From: an uncultured Myxococcales bacterium
Lineage (GTDB): Bacteria > Myxococcota_A > UBA9042
Direction: 5' to 3'
Assembly (NCBI GenBank): GCA_903929795.1
Contig: CAIYWC010000181.1
Span: 1-64,000, forward strand
DNA length: 64,000 nt
Of the stretch, positions 1-8,325 are shown one piece after another. A program made the translations under genes and the position numbers. Within the stretch, counting starts at the first letter, position 1. Every line of letters begins with the position of its first letter. Below the pieces are notes generated by a model. It saw nothing but the letters and a program-made list of their open reading frames with translations. It was not told where the DNA came from and made no database searches.

Positions 1-64
1 CGAACTCCGCGCGCATCGCCTTCGACTCGATCCATCCACGCGCCTTCAAGGTATCGTCCTGCAT
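1..64 (-). CDS. 5' end of an unidentified gene, cut by the window edge
   Basis: Only the first 21 codons lie in the window (protein begins MQDDTLKARGWIESKAM), so no family can be named. The start is supported by a strong ribosome binding site, GGAGG five bases upstream of the ATG on the minus strand, and by GC-rich codon third positions. An alternative frame is open through the same region, so the call rests mainly on the ribosome binding site. Confidence 0.5.
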   Translation of the reverse strand, partial: MQDDTLKARGWIESKAMRAEF

Positions 65-277
65 ATCGCCTCCGGGGACTCGCCCTGGAGGATTTTGTAG
101 CAGAATTCATAAAGTGCGAGAATTGTGCGGGATCCGTAGCCCGGCGTGGGTGGGCGTGGTCCCTGATATTCGGACGGTGGCGTTTCTTGCCGCGGCCCGA
201 TGAAAAATGTCACACGCGCCATTTCCACGCCGATTGCACTGGCGATGGACGAACCAGGAGCCGCATCGATCCGGCAG

Positions 278-478
278 CTACTTGCCACGCCACAGAAAAA
301 ACCACAGCAACAGCACAACGCCGCCCGGCACGCCGAGAAACCACAGCAACAGCGCCGGCGCAATCCGCCCGGGACCGCCCGCGTGCCACCACGTCACCAG
401 GCGGTGGGCACGCGGGACCTGCACCGGCGGCGGCGGCAGGTTACGGCGGACGCGCGGCTGGCCATCGTCCCGGCTCAC
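278..478 (-). CDS. small membrane protein translationally coupled to the YtxH-like gene
   Basis: A 66-residue protein with a Pro/Arg-rich N-terminal half and a strongly hydrophobic C-terminal half (about residues 38-63) ending in a basic RGK tail, as expected for a single- or double-pass inner-membrane protein. Its GTG start overlaps the TGA stop of the upstream YtxH-like gene (GTGA), an arrangement typical of translational coupling. I do not recognise a family. The hydrophobic hairpin with a central Gly-Val-Pro-Gly-Gly turn resembles small stress-related membrane proteins only in general terms. A role alongside the YtxH-like partner in envelope stress is inference from the coupling. Confidence 0.6.
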   Translation of the reverse strand: MSRDDGQPRVRRNLPPPPVQVPRAHRLVTWWHAGGPGRIAPALLLWFLGVPGGVVLLLWFFLWRGK

Positions 479-747
479 GCGCGCACCTGACGCTTCAAGC
501 CCGCCATGCCTTGCGCCACGGAATCCCGCGTGTCCTCCAAGGCGTTCACGACGTCATGCTCCAAGCGCCTCGCCTGCCTCTTCACGTCGGTCGCCCGCCG
601 GGCAATGTCGGCGCGGGTCTGTGCCCCGGATTGCGGCGCCACAAGCACACCGATCGCGACACCCAGCGCCGTTCCACCCGCCAGCGCCAAAAGCACGTGG
701 CCCGCGGTAAATCCGTCGTTTGTCATCCATCCCATGGCTTTTTCCAC
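475..747 (-). CDS. YtxH-like small membrane protein
   Basis: A 90-residue protein with one hydrophobic segment at about residues 16-37, followed by VAPQSGAQTRADI, which matches the APxSGxxTR signature of the YtxH family, and then a charged amphipathic helix to the C terminus. YtxH-type proteins are small, stress-associated membrane proteins of unclear biochemical role. The annotated start is a GTG. In-frame ATGs four and seven codons downstream are also possible, and the frame stays open further upstream without a better start. The downstream 66-residue gene overlaps its stop codon. Confidence 0.75.
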   Translation of the reverse strand: MEKAMGWMTNDGFTAGHVLLALAGGTALGVAIGVLVAPQSGAQTRADIARRATDVKRQARRLEHDVVNALEDTRDSVAQGMAGLKRQVRA

Positions 748-1232
748 CTGTTTCGCGATCTCGCGCGGGTTGTGGCGCAGCGCGCCGCGCTTCAGGCGTC
801 CACAATGAACGCCGCCTGCTTTGCCAAATCACGCTGCCACCTCTTGCAAGCTAGCGCCGTTTCCGCGCGCCACCATGAGAAAATTCGATGACCCGCACGT
901 CGGGAAAGCGCATCGGCAGCGGCGTTGGTCGCCCAAGGGTTGCGCACGCGGCACAGACTCGTGACGCGGTGCTGACAATTCTTGGTGGCGGATCAGGTCC
1001 GGGCTGCTGTGTTTGGCGAGATGGCTTGGTGCAAGTGCGCGTCGTGCGTCGCCCGAGTCAGGTGGTCATGGTGCCGAGGCCGGCCAGTGGAACTTCCACC
1101 GTCAGCTGGAGAACTTGGTCGGGTCCCGCTCCGCGCGTGGCGCATTTCGCCGCACATTGAACGCGAAGCCACTGTGCCGCAAGCAGGTTGTGCTGTCCCC
1201 AAAATCCGATTTTGGGCCAACTGGAGCGTCCG
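748..1232. other. gene-free stretch
   Basis: I see no convincing coding region on either strand. The open frames here lack a ribosome binding site and have codon use typical of shadow frames. The only structured item is the perfect inverted repeat at 1198-1216, just before the next gene. Confidence 0.6.
1198..1216. promoter_or_regulatory. perfect 8-bp inverted repeat upstream of the 110-residue protein
   Basis: CCCAAAAT and ATTTTGGG are separated by three bases, ending 16 bases before the ATG at 1233. The arms are unusually AT-rich for this genome. No U-tract follows on either strand, so an operator or a 5' leader hairpin fits better than an intrinsic terminator. Confidence 0.45.
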
Positions 1233-1565
1233 ATGAAAAAGCGAGAAATCACGATCACCCCTGCGGTACCGCTGCTGGGGCCCAAGCTGTCGCTCAACGC
1301 GCTGACTGCCGTGCTCGACCGCGCGCTGCTGATCGCCGAGTCCAATCCGGAAGCTGCCAAGGCGCTCGCAGCGATTGTCCAAGCCAGCGCGGCCAATGAC
1401 ATCGCGTCGCGCCTGGACGCGCTGGTGCATTGGACCGCGTTCGTCAAGTCAGCGCCGCTGGAAGTGCTGCTGGAGCAGCCTGTTCGCGAGCCGTTGGAGC
1501 TGCTGGTTGACGCCGTGATTCGCCTGGATGGACGGGTGCCGGGCGCGGCGGCTGACCAAAGCTGA
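1233..1565 (+). CDS. hypothetical protein, 110 residues
   Basis: A soluble, mostly helical, Ala/Leu-rich acidic protein (MKKREITITPAVPLLG...) with no signal peptide or membrane segment and no motif I recognise. The start at 1233 is preferred over an in-frame upstream ATG because GGAG lies eight bases before it and because the upstream codons read through a perfect inverted repeat. It ends nine bases from the convergent 676-residue membrane protein gene. Function unknown. Confidence 0.7.
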   Translation: MKKREITITPAVPLLGPKLSLNALTAVLDRALLIAESNPEAAKALAAIVQASAANDIASRLDALVHWTAFVKSAPLEVLLEQPVREPLELLVDAVIRLDGRVPGAAADQS

Positions 1566-1574
1566 TTGGCCCGC

Positions 1575-3605
1575 CTACGGCGCGTCTGGACGCGCTTGGC
1601 CACCCGGACGCCGCGGCGGCGGGCAGCGCACGCGCGCGAGCCAGGTTTGGATGGGTCCCGGCGGATATTGCTGCATTTCCAGCTGCGCCCCATGCGGATC
1701 GACCACCGGATACACCGAATTGCGCCAATACCGCTCGCCGACAAACGGCGCAAAAGCCTCGCAAGGACTCGGCAAATCCTGGTCATTTGTCGCGACGCAC
1801 GCGTCACTGGACCAGACAAAATGCTGGGCGGGCGGCGCACCCGTGGCGGCGCAAAATTGCGTGACATCGGCAATTTCAGCGGAATAAAGCGTCGCTTGGC
1901 CGGGTCCCAAGCGACCGCGCGGCACTTCATACCCTGTGCGCTGGCCGCGGGCGGCGCGCGGCCCAACCAGCAGGAAAATGTCGCCCGTCTCGTGGGAAAA
2001 CGCTTGGCGCAAGCTAAGATAGGCCTGGGCCGGCGCGTCCAGAACCGGCGGTGGCGCGACAAACACTTCCGCGACGATGGCCAGCGCGCAGGCAGCGATG
2101 ACAATGCGGCGCCAGAGCGGCGTCCCGGCCAGCGCGTCCTCAACGCCCGCGCCGCCCAGCACCAGCGCCACGCAGATCACGCCGACCTGCGCGGCTTGAT
2201 AGCGATAACCGGTGCCCTGGGACGCGTGGATGCCCAGCTTGCTCAGCGCCAACAGCCCGAACCCGGCGCACGCCAGCGCGCGCGGCAGCCAGGTCGGGCG
2301 CGCGAAAACCCCGACAAGAGCCAGCGCCAACGCGACCGGCGCGCCCTGCCCCAGCCGCGGCCAAAGCCACAACCCGAGGCGCTGCGGAAGCGCCCGGCTG
2401 ATGTCCGGCGGCGTCTCCGCCACGCTCGCCCCCAGCGTCCCGCTCGCGAGCACTACCTGCAGCGCGCTGGCGATTGCCGCCGCCAGTAGCCACAGCTGGA
2501 CGTCCCGGCGCCGGTTGGACTCGACAAGCGCGGCCAGAAACAGGACCAGCCCCACCGCGGTCAATGGCCCCAGCGCATGACCGAGCGCCAGCAGCGTGAG
2601 CCCAACAGCAACGGCGACGCGCGCCGCCGGCCCCGGCCGTGCCGCCAGCCAGAGGCACAGCGCGACGAGCAGCTGCTCGACGATGGTCGCCGACTCGCTG
2701 CGCGCAATCCGCACCGCGACCGGCGTCCAAATCGCGACGACCGCGGCCATCGCCGTCCACGTCCAGCGCCGGGACCAGGCCCACGCCGCAGCCACGGAAA
2801 GCGCCACCGCGAGCGATCCAAGCGTCACGGCAATCCAGGCCAGCGCGTCGTGCGTCTCGCCAAAGACGGCCGTCAGGTCGCGTTGGAGCTGCAGCCAAGC
2901 CGCGCCGTACTCAACAAGGCGCTGGGTCGCATCGCGCGCCACCTGCGGCCAGTGAATCGCGATCGCCAGCTCGACGAGGCCATGGCCGTTGTTGTGCAGC
3001 GGCGCGAACGGCAGCTGTAGCCGCACGCACATCGCCAGCGCCCCCGCGACCACAAAGGCCAACACGTGCGCCGGCCGGGGCTTGTGGCGCCACAACGACA
3101 GCGCGACCGCCAGCAGCAGCACCAGCCACAGCAGCCGAGCGAGCTGCGATGGCCAGGGCGTGGCCTCCAGCCGCGAGAGGTTGATGCGCAGCTGCGCGCG
3201 AGCCAAGTCGCCGTGATCATTGTGGATAACGACGGCGCGAATGCGCTCCTGCGCTTGACCGAGGACCGGATTCGGCGGCGGCGGCAGCTGGATGCGAAAC
3301 GACCGCGAACCACCCGCGGCGCGGCCGTCCGCGTCCGAGAGGAACCGCACTTCCGCTGTGTGCTTGGCGGCGTCGACCAGGGCAACGGTAAAACCTTGGC
3401 CGCCAATCGCGATGCTGGCCACGCGGACGTCGGACAGCACGCTCGCGCCATCGCCAAAGGGCTGCAAAAGCGCCAGCACGTCGGCTTCGCGCCCTGGTGG
3501 CAACGCCCAGGCGCGGGCGGAAAAAGCCAACAACGCGAGGACGGCGCAGGCCCAGGCAGCGGCGGACCGCGGCGATCGCCCTGCTATTGCCGTTTCGCTC
3601 CGCAC
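1575..3605 (-). CDS. large multi-pass membrane protein, unrecognised
   Basis: A 676-residue protein. An N-terminal hydrophobic segment with an AxA-type cleavage site (about residues 16-34) looks like a signal peptide. A soluble domain runs to about residue 150. Roughly ten hydrophobic segments lie between about 155 and 525, and a Cys-containing soluble domain (about 530-676) closes the protein. The layout (exported loop, polytopic core, C-terminal soluble domain) resembles PMT/ArnT-type membrane glycosyltransferases, but I cannot identify their catalytic motif, so this is only a suggestion. Start is GTG with a weak upstream G-run. A TTGACG-17-CAGACT motif lies 77 bases upstream of the start codon. 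Confidence 0.8.
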   Translation of the reverse strand: MRSETAIAGRSPRSAAAWACAVLALLAFSARAWALPPGREADVLALLQPFGDGASVLSDVRVASIAIGGQGFTVALVDAAKHTAEVRFLSDADGRAAGGSRSFRIQLPPPPNPVLGQAQERIRAVVIHNDHGDLARAQLRINLSRLEATPWPSQLARLLWLVLLLAVALSLWRHKPRPAHVLAFVVAGALAMCVRLQLPFAPLHNNGHGLVELAIAIHWPQVARDATQRLVEYGAAWLQLQRDLTAVFGETHDALAWIAVTLGSLAVALSVAAAWAWSRRWTWTAMAAVVAIWTPVAVRIARSESATIVEQLLVALCLWLAARPGPAARVAVAVGLTLLALGHALGPLTAVGLVLFLAALVESNRRRDVQLWLLAAAIASALQVVLASGTLGASVAETPPDISRALPQRLGLWLWPRLGQGAPVALALALVGVFARPTWLPRALACAGFGLLALSKLGIHASQGTGYRYQAAQVGVICVALVLGGAGVEDALAGTPLWRRIVIAACALAIVAEVFVAPPPVLDAPAQAYLSLRQAFSHETGDIFLLVGPRAARGQRTGYEVPRGRLGPGQATLYSAEIADVTQFCAATGAPPAQHFVWSSDACVATNDQDLPSPCEAFAPFVGERYWRNSVYPVVDPHGAQLEMQQYPPGPIQTWLARVRCPPPRRPGGQARPDAP

Positions 3606-3681
3606 TGCGATCGCGCCCCCGGGAAAGCTCCCGCGCCGGCCCCCACACGCACAGCGCGCGCAAAACCTGCCAAGGCGGGTG

Positions 3682-3710
3682 AGTCTGAACGGACCGATTC
3701 AACTCGTCAA
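3682..3710 (-). promoter_or_regulatory. candidate promoter TTGACG-17-CAGACT for the 676-residue membrane protein
   Basis: On the minus strand TTGACG is followed after exactly 17 bases by CAGACT, 77 bases before the GTG at 3605. The -35 box is near-consensus. The -10 box is not the usual TATAAT type, but the same two-box motif recurs upstream of four other genes in this window. Confidence 0.5.
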
Positions 3711-3864
3711 GCTGACATTTTCCCTGTTGTTTCAGCAAGTTTAGCAGTCAGCGACCGCGACCCGGCGGGCTTGACGCCAGCGGCGCCCGGGGCACACTCG
3801 CACTGTGGCGGCGCGACGCCGGAAAGGCCCGCGAGAACGCCGCACGCAGCGCACGGAGATTCGC

Positions 3865-4281
3865 ATGCCGTCGAACGAATTCGCGCCGCTTCCGCGGTTT
3901 TGGCGCCGCCTGTTCCTGGTGGAGCTGCCGCTGGTCCTCAGCGCGCTGGGTCTGTGGCTCGCGGCGCCGACGACGTACCTGCGCGACACCGTGGGGATTG
4001 CCCAGCCGGGGCCGCCGGAAGTCCTGCTGCTGCGGCTGTATGCCGGGACAGTGGGCTCGCTCGTGCTGGGCTTTTACGGCTGGCTGCTGCTGCAAAGATC
4101 CGTGCATTTGCCGACATTTCGCGCATTTCAGGTCTGCCTGGGCGTGGGCGACCTGGCGATCTTCGCGGCGGGCGTCGCGCATTGGCCGGCGACGGATCGC
4201 CACGATCTGCTTGCCGTGCAGATGGGCATGGCCGCGCTGTGGGGCGTAGTGCGGAGCGTGTACGTGCTGCGGGTCGGCTGA
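3865..4281 (+). CDS. small four-helix membrane protein, hypothetical
   Basis: A 138-residue protein with about four hydrophobic segments and short loops. The longest loop after the second helix contains a Cys-Leu-Gly-Val-Gly-Asp-like stretch. The start at 3865 follows CGGAG with good spacing, so longer in-frame versions beginning at 3805 are unlikely. No family recognised. It is followed after 105 bases by another membrane protein gene on the same strand, and the two may be co-transcribed. Confidence 0.7.
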   Translation: MPSNEFAPLPRFWRRLFLVELPLVLSALGLWLAAPTTYLRDTVGIAQPGPPEVLLLRLYAGTVGSLVLGFYGWLLLQRSVHLPTFRAFQVCLGVGDLAIFAAGVAHWPATDRHDLLAVQMGMAALWGVVRSVYVLRVG

Positions 4282-4386
4282 TTGCCATTTCGATACAAGC
4301 CCTTGCACCGGTTCAGGCTCAGGGGGAAAATCGCGCTGGACGCATTCGTTCGGCATGGTAACGTTCGCGTCGCCTTGGAGCTGTGC

Positions 4387-5268
4387 ATGTCCAACCTGTC
4401 CGACTTGCGGCCGCGGCCGACCGACGTTCCCTCTGAGCTGTTCGTGGCGCCTTCTCGCGAAGCGCAGTTTCTCGTTCGGCACCTGGCGTGGCTGGTCGCG
4501 CCGACGGACGGTCGCGGCGGCCTGGTCTCGCGCGCGCTGCGGATGGCGCTCGTCGCGCCGTTCACCCAGCTGACGTTTGTCAGCTTTGACCTCCAGGCCT
4601 TTCTGTTCGACATTTTCCACACGACCCGCATCGCGCGGCTTGGCCACTTCGCGTTCATGGCGTCGTTCAACTTTTGCCTGATGGCCGGGCTTGCCCGCCT
4701 CGGCAGCGGCACCGCGATCGCGTACGCCGCCGTGTTGTGCGCCTGGTACGGTCTGATCGCGTGGAGCGCCCGCCTGCCCTTGTGGTGGTTCGTCATGCTG
4801 CCCGTGCTCGCGGCGATGTGCTGGGGCGCGATTGCGTTCGCCACGCTGGCCGCGCCGTGGGCGAATCCGTGGCTGGGCGCGGCGCTGAGCGCGGTGCTGA
4901 TCATGCTGTCCCACGCGCCGGAGCCGGCGCTGCCGCCGCGCGCCATCGCGGGCAATCGCTGGCAGCCGCTGAACGTCTACGTTTTTGGCCCGCGCGACGG
5001 GCTCCAGCGCTTGCGCAACGCCGGTCGCTTGGCACTGTTCCTGTTCTGGGGCACGCTGGACGAGGCCTGGGCGGCGCCACGCCTGCTGCCCTACAACGTG
5101 CTGATGCTGCTGCTTCGCCTCGGGTACGCGCCGGAGCTGCGCGACCGCCTGCGCGACCGCGTTGCGCGTGCCCAGCGCGACGGCAATCCGGCACTCGATT
5201 ACGTCGGCACCGGCGGCGGCACGTTCCTGGCGCTACAGTCCGCCGCTACACAGGCTGACCGAAATTGA
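4387..5268 (+). CDS. multi-pass membrane protein, hypothetical
   Basis: A 293-residue protein. After a soluble N terminus (about 1-60) come several hydrophobic segments between about 60 and 190, then a more polar C-terminal half with conserved-looking SHAPEPALPPR and a further hydrophobic stretch. The start is set by GGAG six bases before ATG 4387. No family recognised. The last codons (ATQADRN) and the stop lie inside the left end of an intergenic repeat element, so the C terminus appears to have been rewritten by that element. Confidence 0.7.
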   Translation: MSNLSDLRPRPTDVPSELFVAPSREAQFLVRHLAWLVAPTDGRGGLVSRALRMALVAPFTQLTFVSFDLQAFLFDIFHTTRIARLGHFAFMASFNFCLMAGLARLGSGTAIAYAAVLCAWYGLIAWSARLPLWWFVMLPVLAAMCWGAIAFATLAAPWANPWLGAALSAVLIMLSHAPEPALPPRAIAGNRWQPLNVYVFGPRDGLQRLRNAGRLALFLFWGTLDEAWAAPRLLPYNVLMLLLRLGYAPELRDRLRDRVARAQRDGNPALDYVGTGGGTFLALQSAATQADRN

Positions 5269-5372
5269 ACTTCAAGCGCGTTCTGGCAGACCGGGCGCAT
5301 TTCGGCGAGGGGACCGCGCGCTTGTTCCGAAGGTGGCACGCCGCGGACGCCTGCGGGCTGATCCCCGAATTC
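5246..5372 (+). repeat. intergenic hairpin element, copy C
   Basis: One member of the family also found at 6671-6800, 51844-51975, 28965-29077 (minus), 9438-9580 (minus) and 54424-54530. It shares the left end ACAGGCTGACC with the 54.4-kb copy. It has the CAGACC-GCATTTCGG block and the hairpin core at 5304-5347, which ends CACGCCGCGG. It overlaps the 3' end of the upstream plus-strand gene and stops just before the convergent lipoprotein gene. Confidence 0.75.
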
Positions 5373-5383
5373 GGTCAGCGCGT

Positions 5384-5824
5384 CTATTTCGCCGTGACCT
5401 TCACCGAAACGATCGGCCCGTCCGCCGCCGTCACGCCCGTGCCGACCTGAAACGTGCCGCCGTGACCGAGGCCAAAAAGCCGCGCCATCGCTTTGAAATC
5501 GCCCATTTCAGCCCAAGTCTGACCGTCGGCGCTGACGTGCACCTTGCCGGCGCCGTAGTGCAGGAACACGTCGCGGTCGAAGCGCACGGTGTTTTGGCCC
5601 GGCAGAAACGTCAGCCCGGGAATCTCCACCGTCACCTTGAGCGGCACCTCGTCGCCCGCCTTGACGCGCACGATAAACGGCTCGCCGCGCTTGATGCGCT
5701 CGCCCAAGCTGTCCGCCTGGCCGCGCAGCTCGGTCAGCGCCAGCGTAGGCGTGTCGCGCAGCTCCAGCGGCCCGACCGTAGAACAGGCAGCGCACAGCAT
5801 CAGGCCGAAAATCGCATTTCGCAT
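5384..5824 (-). CDS. small lipoprotein, hypothetical
   Basis: A 146-residue protein starting with a short hydrophobic signal that ends in LCAAC, a plausible lipobox (acylated Cys at residue 14). The mature part is a beta-rich domain with a FLPGQNTVRFDRDVFLHYG stretch, likely a single Ig- or OmpA-independent beta-sandwich, but I cannot name a family. The start ATG at 5824 is preceded by GGGAG eight bases upstream. Longer in-frame extensions run antisense to the Gly-rich gene and are not credible. It is divergent from that gene, with 165 bases between them. Confidence 0.75.
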   Translation of the reverse strand: MRNAIFGLMLCAACSTVGPLELRDTPTLALTELRGQADSLGERIKRGEPFIVRVKAGDEVPLKVTVEIPGLTFLPGQNTVRFDRDVFLHYGAGKVHVSADGQTWAEMGDFKAMARLFGLGHGGTFQVGTGVTAADGPIVSVKVTAK

Positions 5825-5989
5825 GAGAAACTCCCGTGGCGCGGTGGAGCGCCGCCTCGCCTGAAGGTCGCGGCTGCGGGTGGGTATTCCCGGCGTTTGA
5901 CGCGCGTCCGGCGGCGCAAGCGCTGGCGAATAGAACCGCGACTTGCTACGTTGAAGCTGTGCGGCGCCCAATCGCCGCCCGGAGGCGTC

Positions 5990-6673
5990 ATGAAGCCGCT
6001 TCGATTGGTTCTGGTGCTGTGTGCCCTTGCCCTGACCGTCACGCCCGATGCTGCGTTTGCGCGCGGCCGCGGCGGCGGAGGCGGCGGCTTCCACGGCGGC
6101 GGCGGATGGCACGGTGGCGGCGGTTCGCGCGGCGGCGGATGGCGCGGCGGCGGCGGCTTCCGGCCCTTTGGCGGCGGTCACTGGGGCTGGGCGCCCTGGT
6201 GGGGCGTCGGCGTCGCATTTGGCTATCCCGGCTACATCTGGCCGTACGGAATGCCCTGGGTCGTTTACCCCGCCGTGGTGCCGGGCTACGTCGGTGCCGT
6301 GCCAGAAGCGGTGCCGGTCCAGCCGCCCTCGCCTGCGGTCGTGATGCACGCGGGCGAGGTGACCAGCATGAACGTCGGGCTGCGTCTGCACTGGCGCTGC
6401 GACAACCCGCAGATCATCGTGCCGTCGCTCGAAAGCGCGGGCGAGGATGAGATGGCGCTCGTGCTGCGCGCCAACGCCGCTGGCGAGGCGTATTGCCTCG
6501 TGGGCGACGGCGAAGAATCGCCGCTGCGCATCCACATCGTCGTGCTGCCTGCGGTGACTCCGTCGCCGCGCCCGGTCCAAGCGCAGCCGACGCTGACACC
6601 GCCGCCACAGCAGGCCAATCCGCCGGCTGAGCCGCCACCGCCGCCGCCGGCGCAGATTCCGCCGCCGCCTTGA
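5990..6673 (+). CDS. secreted Gly/His-rich protein with Pro-rich tail
   Basis: A 227-residue protein. Signal peptide at 1-24 (cleavage after AFA). A Gly-rich repeat region runs from about 25 to 62, with GGGGG, WHGGGG and SRGGGWRGGGG units. An aromatic stretch rich in Trp/Gly/Tyr/Pro spans about 62-105. A short folded domain with two Cys (about 115-190) is followed by a poly-Pro tail. Such Gly/Trp-rich secreted proteins occur widely in GC-rich proteobacteria without a known activity; an envelope or extracellular matrix role is inference. GGAGG precedes the ATG. Its stop codon is the left border of repeat copy A. Confidence 0.8.
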   Translation: MKPLRLVLVLCALALTVTPDAAFARGRGGGGGGFHGGGGWHGGGGSRGGGWRGGGGFRPFGGGHWGWAPWWGVGVAFGYPGYIWPYGMPWVVYPAVVPGYVGAVPEAVPVQPPSPAVVMHAGEVTSMNVGLRLHWRCDNPQIIVPSLESAGEDEMALVLRANAAGEAYCLVGDGEESPLRIHIVVLPAVTPSPRPVQAQPTLTPPPQQANPPAEPPPPPPAQIPPPP

Positions 6674-6800
6674 ACAGGCCGACCGATGTCGGACACCAAG
6701 TTCTTTCGGTTAGACCTGATGCATTTCGGACTGGGACGGCGAGCGTGTTCCGAAGGTCGCACGCCGCGGATCGCCAGGTCTTGAACTTCGGGTTCGGTCG
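6671..6800 (+). repeat. intergenic hairpin element, copy A
   Basis: This starts at the stop codon of the Gly-rich gene (TGAACAGGCCGACC) and aligns along its length with copy B at 51.85 kb, whose left end is TGAACATGCCGACC. It has a GACCTGATGCATTTCGG block, then the hairpin core at 6728-6770 ending CACGCCGCGG. It fills the gap between two convergent genes and follows the plus-strand gene in its own orientation. Confidence 0.8.
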
Positions 6801-6813
6801 CGGGTAGCTCGCG

Positions 6814-8208
6814 CTACTTGACGCAGCCGCCCGTGCCGGAAGCGGGCGCGGCGGGCGGCGTCTTGAGCGGCGCGCAGTTGAAGTCAAACAGGTCCAGCAG
6901 CGCATCCGCGTTGGCGTCGCGCGCCGAGAACGCCGGCAAGTCGTATAGCGCCTCGATAAACCGCAGCAGCGACGAGTGGCTGTGCAGCGTGTGCGACACG
7001 TATTTCTGGCGGGCGTACGGCGAAATCATCACAAACGGCACGCGAAAGCCCAGGTTGTTGAATTCCGCCTGATCCGCGGCGGGCGTGCAAGCTGCGGGCG
7101 GCGGAACGTGGTCGTAAAAGCCGCCGGATTCGTCGTACGTGAACGCCAGCGCCACGCCCTTGCCGTCGCTCTCCAACCAGATCGAGCTCGCAGTCACCGC
7201 GTCGTAGATTTTCTTGGTCCACGCCTCGCCTTTTTGCACGTCCGCGGGCGGATGCTCGTCCTCGTCGTTCAGCTTGGCGTCGATGAACACGACCTGCGGC
7301 AGCTTGCCATTGGTCAGCGCCGTGAAGAACGCCGCCGTCGGCGCCACGCCCGCGTGCGACGCATTCCAGCCCAGGCTCAGCAGCGCGACGTCCAGCGGGT
7401 AGTCGTCGTCCGAATACACGCCCCAGGTCACGCCGGCTTTGTCCAGCGCGTCAAAGATCGTCGGCGTGCCGTCGGGCAAGAAGTTGGTGCCGGTGTTTTT
7501 GACGCCGTAGGACTGGCCCACGTACAAATACGAGCGGTTGGCCCACGTGCCGCCCAGCACCGAGCAGTGATAATGGTCCGCCAGCGCGTAGGTGTTGGCG
7601 AGAAAGCTGTAGAACGGCAACTGCGCCGGGGTAAAGCCGCCCATCACAAAATGGCCGTCCGTCACCGCCGCCGTCAGCTCGTCCGGGCCCACGGTGTGGT
7701 CGATCGCGTCGGAGACAAAGCCGTCGAGCTTGCCGCCGTCCCACATCGCGTGCATGTTGTCCCACTGGTGGCTCGGGTCCAGCTGCACGCAGGTCGTCGC
7801 CTCCGCGAACACGTTCACCGCCGCGCCGGTCTTGTCCGGATTGCTGGCGGTCGCCGGCACGGCTTCCACGTCCGTGCGGCCCAGGCGGCCGAAAATCGCG
7901 TCGAACGAACGGTTTTCCTTCATGACGACAATCACGTGGCCGATCGGCAGCTTGGCGCGGTCCTCGCTGGAAAAACCAAGCGTATCAACAACTTTGGCGC
8001 CGGCAGCGAACGTGCAGCTCGAGCGATCCGCGGCGTGTGGATCCGCGACGGGCGCCGCGCCACACGCCAACGCCGCAGCGTCGGAGTCGGTGCCATCCGC
8101 AGCAGCGGCATCGGCATCGGCGGTCGCAGCCGGCGTCGACGACGAGCCACAGGCGGCGCACAAACCCAGCGCGAGGGCTGGAACCAGCAAAAGACGGAAA
8201 GCAGCCAC
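6814..8208 (-). CDS. phosphoesterase family lipoprotein (phospholipase C / acid phosphatase type)
   Basis: A 464-residue member of the phosphoesterase family (alkaline phosphatase superfamily, phospholipase C/AcpA type), which hydrolyses phosphate esters using bound metal. Lipobox at LCAAC (Cys about 20), then an Asp/Ala-rich linker. The family N-terminal block GHVIVVMKENRSFDAIFG is at about residues 89-106, with NRSF holding the usual metal/catalytic site. Later blocks include GGTWANRSYLY, YDESGGFYDHVPPP and VPFVMISPYAR. The length suits the family. GTG start with GGAGG upstream. It probably acts at the cell surface or in the periplasm; the substrate is unknown. Confidence 0.9.
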   Translation of the reverse strand: MAAFRLLLVPALALGLCAACGSSSTPAATADADAAAADGTDSDAAALACGAAPVADPHAADRSSCTFAAGAKVVDTLGFSSEDRAKLPIGHVIVVMKENRSFDAIFGRLGRTDVEAVPATASNPDKTGAAVNVFAEATTCVQLDPSHQWDNMHAMWDGGKLDGFVSDAIDHTVGPDELTAAVTDGHFVMGGFTPAQLPFYSFLANTYALADHYHCSVLGGTWANRSYLYVGQSYGVKNTGTNFLPDGTPTIFDALDKAGVTWGVYSDDDYPLDVALLSLGWNASHAGVAPTAAFFTALTNGKLPQVVFIDAKLNDEDEHPPADVQKGEAWTKKIYDAVTASSIWLESDGKGVALAFTYDESGGFYDHVPPPAACTPAADQAEFNNLGFRVPFVMISPYARQKYVSHTLHSHSSLLRFIEALYDLPAFSARDANADALLDLFDFNCAPLKTPPAAPASGTGGCVK

Positions 8209-8325
8209 GAAACCTCCAGAACGCGCGGCAAAAAGCGCAAATGCGCAGCGAACAGCCGCGCTGGAGCGAGCTTACCAGACGCGCGCGGCATGTGACAGTT
8301 CTATGCGTTTTTGATGACGACGGCG

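Noticed and set aside
46-363. Minus-strand frame at the left edge with a protein-like ending (GYGSRTILALYEF)
   Set aside because: It overlaps the small membrane protein gene, has a Cys/Arg-rich unlikely N terminus and mixed third-position GC. The ribosome binding site in the region points to a different frame.
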